A stretch of DNA of 64,000 nt from Bradysia coprophila. Lineage: Eukaryota; Arthropoda; Insecta; Diptera; Sciaridae. The stretch lies in NCBI RefSeq assembly GCF_014529535.1, contig NW_023503493.1, forward strand, positions 2,294,001-2,358,000, written 5' to 3'. The position numbers were made by a program, and so were the translations under genes. The notes beneath the pieces were generated by a model that did no database searches, was not told the origin of the DNA, and saw only the letters and a program-made list of their open reading frames with translations. How positions within the stretch are numbered: position 1 is the stretch's first letter; every line of letters starts with the position of its first letter. This document shows positions 57,536 to 64,000 of this stretch, piece after piece.

Positions 57536-58864
57536 CTTTCGAAAATAAATTTGCTTCAAAGTGACTAACGAGAATGCAAAAAAGGCAATTCACTAAATTG
57601 GTATTGATAAAGCACTTGAAAGGCTTTAGAGATTAGAGATTACCGAAAGAAACAGATCAGTCAACAAAAAAGTTATGTTCAATGACATATCTGGGTGGAT
57701 ATACAATCAGGCATTTGGTACAGACATTCGCTTATTTAGATGGACTAGATGACAGGGGGAACGCACACATTAAGTTGAGCGGACATACTTCTTCCTCGAA
57801 TGGTTACTTAACGTATGCTTCTAAAAAAAGTGGTTCGCTTCTTATCAAGTAATTCAATGGAAAAATTAACGCTTTGGTATGAAAATAATGAGAAAAATAA
57901 CAACTTTTCCACCACCTCCTAAAAAGACATAAAATTGTCAAAATGATAAAGAGTTTGGTACAATGGCCCCTTAGCATCTGGTACATTTTGATGGTGTGAC
58001 AACTGTAGTGAGTGTCGAATCAGCTGTTTTTGTTATTCTCTTTCAATGTTTTCACTCTGGTGATAAACGAGGGGAAAACCACTCTGATTAACAATGTGTT
58101 AATCATGTTAATCACAGGCTAATCTCAAAGTTGAGCATTTTTTTTGTTTTTAGTAAAAATTGAAAACAAATGAGTTAACAAGGTCCCATTATAGTCTGAG
58201 CTGCTATGTCAGAGAAAGTCGTCTCGTTCTCTGGCGAGTTTTAATGTATTTTGACTGCAGGGGCCAAAGTTTCGAACTAAATTTTTTTCTTCCCTTTTTT
58301 CTTCCCTCACGAACCGGCTAAAACCGGTCTTACTATTAAACTTAAAAGTCGGATATCTCCTTCAAATTGAAATATTTTTCATTGGTCTCAAAGGTTTCGG
58401 AAACTTTAGTTCAATACCTAAAACTCAAAGAACAACTTTTTTGTCAAGGGACCAGAACTGCCCGGACTATTAAGGATTCCAGGAAAAGTGGCCCAAAAAA
58501 CCGCTCACTTACCTGGCCATTTCTTATTCAATTTTGATGTGTGGGGGCTTTTCGGAAAGGTAATTTCCTACCCTACCAACGATGGCTGGCTGAGCTCTGA
58601 CATATCAAAGAATCGGGCGCAACAGCTCTAAGAAACACCAGCAATTTGCTCACAAGTTTTTTTAAGAAATTTGTGGGAATTAATAAGCGTTTCGAACGAA
58701 GTCAACGATTTTTACTCAAGAAATTACAAGATTATGATACCTTTGAATGATATGCAACTATATGACTGGGTCTAAGTCTTCCCAAATGCATCCCAAAGCT
58801 AGAACTCAGGGAAAAGTAGCATTTCTAGCAGTTTTTTTTTGTTGTGTCATCTGGATTTGAGGAA
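57536..58864. other. Intergenic, nothing recognised
   Basis: Upstream of the annexin gene; AT-rich, ORFs not longer than 60 codons. Confidence 0.45.
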
Positions 58865-59165
58865 AGATTGAGGTGTCTATCTCCATGAAACTTTGTAGGA
58901 ACCTTAGTCAGGCCATTAGTCAGGCCATAAAACTCAGAATTTTGTGGAATTAATTAATATTCGGAACAATTGCTCTCATATTAAAATGTACAGCCATTTT
59001 GTGTTGAAAGTGTTGTGATGATTGTTGTGAAGTTGGTTGTAATTTGGTAGAAATATCAAAATTCAAAGTTTTTGAAAATAATAGTTTACATGGTGGGAAA
59101 TTAGAAAAATTTGATCACTTTCGGGGTATGTTGGGTAGCTGGAAATATTTGGTCACTTTAAGGCA
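58865..59165. repeat. Dispersed repeat F, inverted copy
   Basis: TCCATGAAACTTTGTAGGAA, GTTGTGATGATTGTTGTGAA and TTTCGGGGTATGTTGGGTAG correspond, in reverse, to 28,780-29,110. Confidence 0.65.
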
Positions 59166-59399
59166 TCGGCGCAGGTTCAAAAAAAAACTTGCGATACGTT
59201 GTAAGGTAAGTTGTGGGGATCATTTTAATGAATGAAAGTTGGGGTCGGGGATATACATATAATGATGGTTGCCAAACTAATCTGACCGCAAAAAAAGCCA
59301 AAATATTTGGCTATTCAATCATTTTACAAAACAATTGTTTTGACAGAACAGTGCTAACGAATTAGAATTAGAACTGTTCTAAAAAGCAGTGTTGACTAA

Positions 59400-59665
59400 A
59401 CCTCTAAAACGACTGACATCCCAACAAAATCTCTTCGTGAAAAGTGTGACGCAGTCTTTGTAGTACAATTTCTAAAATGAATGCTTTCGCTAGAGTTGAC
59501 GCTTTCCGCTTCGTTACGCAAAAATTAAATTGTTCGTCCAATTAATTCAAACGGCTTAGCTTTCATTATCATCTTCCAAATAATTTTTACCAAAAAAATG
59601 TGGCTGAAAACAACCAAAATTTAACCAAAAAAATCTGAGTCGCAAAGTGGCAGATGATCAGGAAC
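59400..59665. mobile_element. MITE family D, left half
   Basis: AACAAAATCTCTTCGTGAAA, GTGTGACGCAGTCTTTGTAG, TCGCTAGAGTTGACGC and CTTCGTTACGCAAAAATTAA match 26,118-26,345. It stops about 190 bp before the phosphatase start codon; the other half is absent. Confidence 0.7.
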
Positions 59666-59852
59666 TTTTAAGATTCGAAATCAATCTCTCAAAATGCTCA
59701 GATCAAATGAAGTAGTAGAACAGATAGTTATTGACGTTGTTTGTCAGATGACTTACCCCTCATCGTTACAAAAATGCTTTGCAAGAAATCGAAAGTCGTA
59801 TGGCACATGTTGACATCGACCAACGAAAACAAATAAAAAGAAGAAAACCAAA

Positions 59853-62800
59853 ATGGCTCAACAAGAACATTGCGATAGTCGCCAAAATCCGAAAAAAGCC
59901 ACCACAAGTCACTTAAGTCGTGAAGATTTCGACGGAGGACCAGTTAGCATCGATCAGATCGAAAAGGGATTGTATCTAGGTTAGTCTAGTGACTGAGCAA
60001 TCGGAGTTTTTAGTCGGACAAAAGAATGTTGTTTTGTTTACATCTCACGACAGAGTGTTGAATGGTGAAATTATGTTTTACAGGCAATGTAACGGCTGCT
60101 ACCGATAAGGGATCACTGCAGGCCCATGACATCACTCACATTTTGACCGTTGATTCATGTCCATTACCTTCACACGTTCTACAAATCTCCACATTGACCA
60201 ATAAGTATATTCAAGGTAATGAATGACTGTGGGGTTAATGTGTTTGTTGAGGTAAATAAATTCATCGATTTTTCCGTGTTTAGTTTCCGATGTTGCCAAA
60301 GAAGACTTACTCAGTCATTTCGATGATTGCATTGAGTTTATTGAAAATTCTCTGCTCAATAACAAGCGAGTCCTCGTTCACTGGTAAGTGTTGTCGTTAC
60401 CATTGAGTAGAAGCTACCATTTCTTCGGAATTATTCGAAATTCGCTCTCCGTTTTTTTTTTAGCTATTTCGGAGTTAGCAGAAGTGCGGCCGTCGTTATT
60501 GCCTACATAATGAGGAAATACAAAATATCCTTCTCACCGGCGTTCGAAAGGTAAAATCACTTGACTTTGTCGGTTTAAAAAAAACCATTTTATTGCCTTC
60601 CCCATGCGAAAGTTGACCATTCCGTAGCAGTTTGCCCCATGGGAAAATAATCCATTACATGAGCACTACCTAACTTCCATTGGACTTTTCGATGGATTTG
60701 GGTTATCTTCGACATGAGTGAGGTGTTCCAAGGTTGGTTCCTAAATTTTAGGATGAGAGATGATTCCTCTGGCACTTCCTAACTTCCATCGGTTATTTCG
60801 ATGGATTTGGGTTATTTTCTACGTGAGTGAGGTGTGCCAAGGTTGGTTCCTAAAGTTTGGGATGAGAGATGATTCCTCTGGCACTTCCTAACTTCCATCG
60901 GATTTTTTTATGGATTAGGGTTATTTTCGACATGAGTGAGGTGTTCAAAGGTTGGTTCCTAAATTTTGGGATGACAGATGATTCCTCTGGCACTTCCTAA
61001 CTTCCATCGGTTATTTCGATGGATTTGGGTTATTTTCTACGTGAGTGAGGTGTGCCAAGGTTGGTTCCTAAAGTTTGGGATGACAGATGATTCCTCTGGA
61101 ACTTCCTAACTTCCGTCGGATTTTTTGATGGATTTGGGATATTTTCGACATTAGTGAGGTGTTTCAAGGTTGGTTCCTAAATTTTGGGATGACAGATGAT
61201 TCCTCTGGCACTACTTAACTTCCATCGGACTTTTTTGATGGATTTGGGTTATTTTCTAGATTTGGGGATGAGAGATGATTTCTCTGGCACTTCCTAACTT
61301 CCATCGGTTATTTCTACGTGAGTGAGGTGTGCCAAGGTTGGTTCCTAAAGTTTGGGATGACACATGATTCCTCTGGCACTTCCTAACTTCCGTCGGATTT
61401 TTTGATGTATTTGGGATATTTTCGACATTAGTGAGGTGTTCCAAGGTTGGTTTCCAAATTTTGGGATGACAGATGATTCCTCTGGCACTTCCTAACTTCC
61501 ATCGGTTATTTCGATGGATTTGGGTTATTTTCTACGTGAGTGAGGTGTGCCAAGGTTGGTTCCTAAAGTTTGGGATGACAGATGATTCCTCTGGAACTTC
61601 CTAACTTCCGTCGGATTTTTTGATGGATTTAAGATATTTTCGACATTAGTGAGGTGTTTCAAGGTTGGTTCCTAAATTTTCGGATGACAACTGATTCCTC
61701 TGGCACTTCCTAACTTCCATCGGACTTTTTTGATGGATTTGGGTTATTTTCTAGATTTGGGGATGAGAGATGATTTCTCTGGCACTTTCTAACTTTCATC
61801 GGTTATTTCGACGTGAGTGAGGTGTGCCAAGGTTGGTTCCTAAAGTTTGGGATGACACATGATTCCTCTGGAACTTCCTAACTTCCGTCGGATTTTTTGA
61901 TGGATTTAAGATATTTTCGACATTAGTGAGGTGTTTCAAGGTTGGTTCCTAAATTTTCGGATGACAACTGATTCCTCTGGCACTTCCTAACTTCCATCGG
62001 ACTTTTTTGATGGATTTGGGTTATTTTCTAGATTTGGGGATGAGAGATGATTTCTCTGGCACTTTCTAACTTTCATCGGTTATTTCGACGTGAGTGAGGT
62101 GTGCCAAGGTTGGTTCCTAAATTTTCGGATGACAACTGATTCCTCTGGCACTTCCTAACTTCCGTCGGATTTTTTGATGGATTTGGGTTATTTTCGATAT
62201 GTGTGAGGTGTTTCAAGGTTGGTTCCTAAATTTTGGGATGACAGATTCCTCTGTCACTACTTAACTTCCGTCGGATTTTTCGATGGATTTTGGTTATTTT
62301 CGATATAAGTGAGGTGTTCCAGGATGTTAAACATGACGATTGACTTCGGTTCATTTTACGTGAATTCCTTGGTGATAATCAACCTTCACATGGGACAGAC
62401 TGGATGATGCTACTCAATTCATTAAATCGTAGACAACTTTGTGTTACTGACAAACTTACTCGTTTGTTTTGGAGCAACTTACTTCGGTAACTGCCTTTTC
62501 GACAAGTGGATATTGGATATCCTAGCCGAATCCGGCTACGTTATCCAAACTCTACACTTGTTGAAAAGGCAATTACCGACGCTTGTTGCTCAAAAAACAC
62601 ACGAATAAGTTTGCGAGTATCACATCCAAAGTGTACCATTGGAACTTTTCTGATCGAATTTACCGCACTCTGCTCGCTAGTTCATTATCCTACTCTCTAT
62701 TTCAGAGTAAAGTCAAAGCGTCGATTCGTTGGACCGAATCCTGGTTTCGTACAACAACTGAGGCTGTTCTATAAGGTATGCCAAGCAGAGTTGCCCCAAG

Positions 62801-63506
62801 CTTCGTTCTCTAATTTTTCAACTTTCCACTTCTAGATGAAATGGACAATTGACATTCACCACGAACAGTACAAAACCTATCGTCTACGATTGGCCGCTGA
62901 CAAAGTTCGAAAGGGTGAGTGTGACAGTCTCATCTTGTCTTTAAAGTGAATGGATTTCACATTGTAAATGAATCTCATCCGTCTATTGCAGCCAAAATTC
63001 TACCCCAATCCTGCATGGACTTAGTGAAACAAGACCCGGGTCTGATTCAAACCAATCCCGAGCCGATTGTCTATCGATGCAAAAAGTGTCGTCGCATTGT
63101 CGCATCGAAAAGCAATGTCATCACTCACAAACCGGTGTCGCCGAATCAACGACCGAGGGAGTGTGCAAAGTTAGATGCGTACGCTGATGAGCATACCGGT
63201 GTTATGATAGACGAAATCAGCGACAAACTGAAGGAGAATTCGTTGAGCAGTGATCGATCGTCGGATGTGGAAATGGATTACTGCAAGGACGTCTATTTCA
63301 TCGAGCCGCTAGCCTGGATGGACGGGATACTGCGACAAACGAATGGCAAATTGCATTGTCCCAAGTGTCAGAGTAAGTTGGGCAGTTTCAGTTGGACGAT
63401 GGGGATAAATTGTCCGTGCGGTACTCAGGTATCGCCGGCATTCTATTTGGTGCCATCGAAAGTGGAGCTTAGTCGATCGGTGCAGAATGTTCAGATTACC
63501 GTTTAG
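59853..63506 (+). CDS. Dusp12: Dual-specificity phosphatase DUSP12/YVH1, seven exons
   Basis: Atypical dual-specificity protein phosphatase with a C-terminal zinc-binding domain; in other eukaryotes YVH1/DUSP12 acts in late 60S ribosome maturation. Exons: 59853-59979, 60084-60215, 60284-60383, 60464-60550, 62706-62775, 62836-62914, 62992-63506; 1,110 nt, 369 residues, slightly longer than human. The ATG has AAAACCAAA upstream. The catalytic domain covers about residues 28-190: IEKGLYLGN, the signature HCYFGVSRSAA with Cys about 120 (split by intron 3, which falls inside the Cys codon), and NPGFVQQLRLFYK. The C-terminal zinc module contains YRCKKCRRIVASKSNVITHK and LHCPKCQSKLGSFSW...CPCG. Intron 4 is 2.16 kb because of a repeat-filled transposon; all other introns are 60-104 bp. 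An acidic loop at about 260-300 is probably disordered. Confidence 0.93.
60592..62395. mobile_element. TIR element with 109-bp array in DUSP12 intron 4
   Basis: Left end TTGCCTTCCCCATGCGAAAG and right end with AATCAACCTTCACATGGGAC resemble the two ends of the short element at 3,117-3,248, and the shared TTTTACGTGAATT..GTGATAATC precedes both right ends. The space between is almost entirely tandem repeat. The element is wholly intronic and must be transcribed with the gene. Confidence 0.65.
60650..62330. repeat. 109-bp tandem array, about 16 units
   Basis: GATTCCTCTGGCACTTCC recurs at 60,762, 60,871, 60,980, 61,089 and 61,198, a regular 109-bp step. Later units include shortened forms of about 79 bp, and a higher-order block (full plus short unit) is repeated around 61,200-62,100. 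Each unit contains the internal inverted pair ATCGGTTATTTCGAT. Related blocks in opposite orientation are at 3,660-3,915 and 30,580-31,005. Confidence 0.9.
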
Positions 63507-63860
63507 AGTTGCGTCGTCGACCCGCCGACTGAAATCATTTTTAGACTGTAAGGCGCTGCTTTCTCTGTTTGGAGAAAGTGGGCAATTGGCTTCCATTATA
63601 TACAAATGTAATAACAGACCATTCTAAATACGCTTAAAATTGTACAACAAATTAAATGTTTATCGCGCGGTGATGTGTTCAAATAATTAAAAGCATGTTG
63701 GATGTTGAACAGGGTGTGTTTCGTTCAAGTGAGCGATGCTTCCATTAAAAACTCTCTGACAGACCTGACATGAACGACACGATTGTAGTAGTTGAATACG
63801 GATGGGTGCAATCAGTTATAAAAGACAGGCTCTGATTAATGCGGTCGTTTACAGCAAAAA
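63507..63860. other. 3' flank of DUSP12
   Basis: ATTAAA hexamers at about 63,651 and 63,688 are possible weak polyadenylation signals. Nothing else seen. Confidence 0.35.
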
Positions 63861-63979
63861 GAATGTTTTAAACAAATGAAGTAAAAGATTTCAAATTAAT
63901 CTCTTGACACTGTTTTGATCTAATGAAGTAATAGATCTAAGAGTTAAACTACTGATATGCTTACCGTCTGTAAAAGGCT
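63861..63979. repeat. Dispersed repeat G, copy 3
   Basis: AACAAATGAAGTAAAAGATT at the start and ATGCTTACCGTCTGTAAAAG at the end match 57,250-57,360; the centre is diverged and contains a second AATGAAGTAATAGAT. Confidence 0.6.
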
Positions 63980-64000
63980 GAGAAAATCGAAAGTGTTCCT

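Noticed and set aside
60551-62705. CRISPR-like array in the DUSP12 intron
   Set aside because: Eukaryotic context; units are contiguous 109-bp tandem repeats without unique spacers.

Overview
The window is AT-rich eukaryotic DNA from an insect, most likely a dipteran and perhaps a nematoceran such as a fungus gnat. The evidence is a ZAD-type C2H2 zinc-finger gene (an arthropod family), CYP6-like P450 genes, an AnxB11-type annexin with a Tyr-Pro-Gly-Gln-rich leader, short GT-AG introns of about 50-110 bp, and very dense small inverted-repeat transposons. Species cannot be named from sequence alone. All gene models below were spliced by hand; in each multi-exon model the exon lengths sum to a multiple of three. 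| Layout: 1-19.8 kb holds no gene I can support and is a graveyard of MITEs, foldback elements, dispersed repeats and one 0.9-kb minisatellite. 19.8-24.6 kb carries an intact six-exon P450 (+) whose second intron is packed with a 13-bp minisatellite, then a heme-less P450 relic (+). 24.6-31 kb is nested inverted-repeat elements, including a GC-rich palindrome. 31.7-33.3 kb is a ZAD zinc-finger gene (+). 36.4-37.1 kb is a small four-exon gene for a secreted protein (-), invisible to single-ORF scanning. 37-41.8 kb is repeats. 41.9-52.0 kb is a complete 17-exon ATM/tefu kinase gene (-), 2,844 residues, with two minisatellite introns. 55.4-57.5 kb is an annexin gene (-) with a 12-nt first coding exon. 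59.9-63.5 kb is a DUSP12/YVH1-type phosphatase gene (+) whose fourth intron contains a 1.8-kb inverted-repeat element swollen by a 109-bp tandem array. | The genes are unrelated housekeeping or defence functions (xenobiotic oxidation, DNA-damage kinase, ribosome-maturation phosphatase, membrane-binding annexin) and do not form a functional cluster. The most striking biology is in the repeats. Several terminal-inverted-repeat elements are filled with tandem arrays of different unit lengths (9, 13, 109 and 145 bp). One of them (17,778-18,379) carries, in antisense, a recognisable piece of the P450 exon 2/intron 2 junction plus the same 13-bp minisatellite found in the P450 intron 2 kb away: apparent capture of a gene fragment by a MITE.
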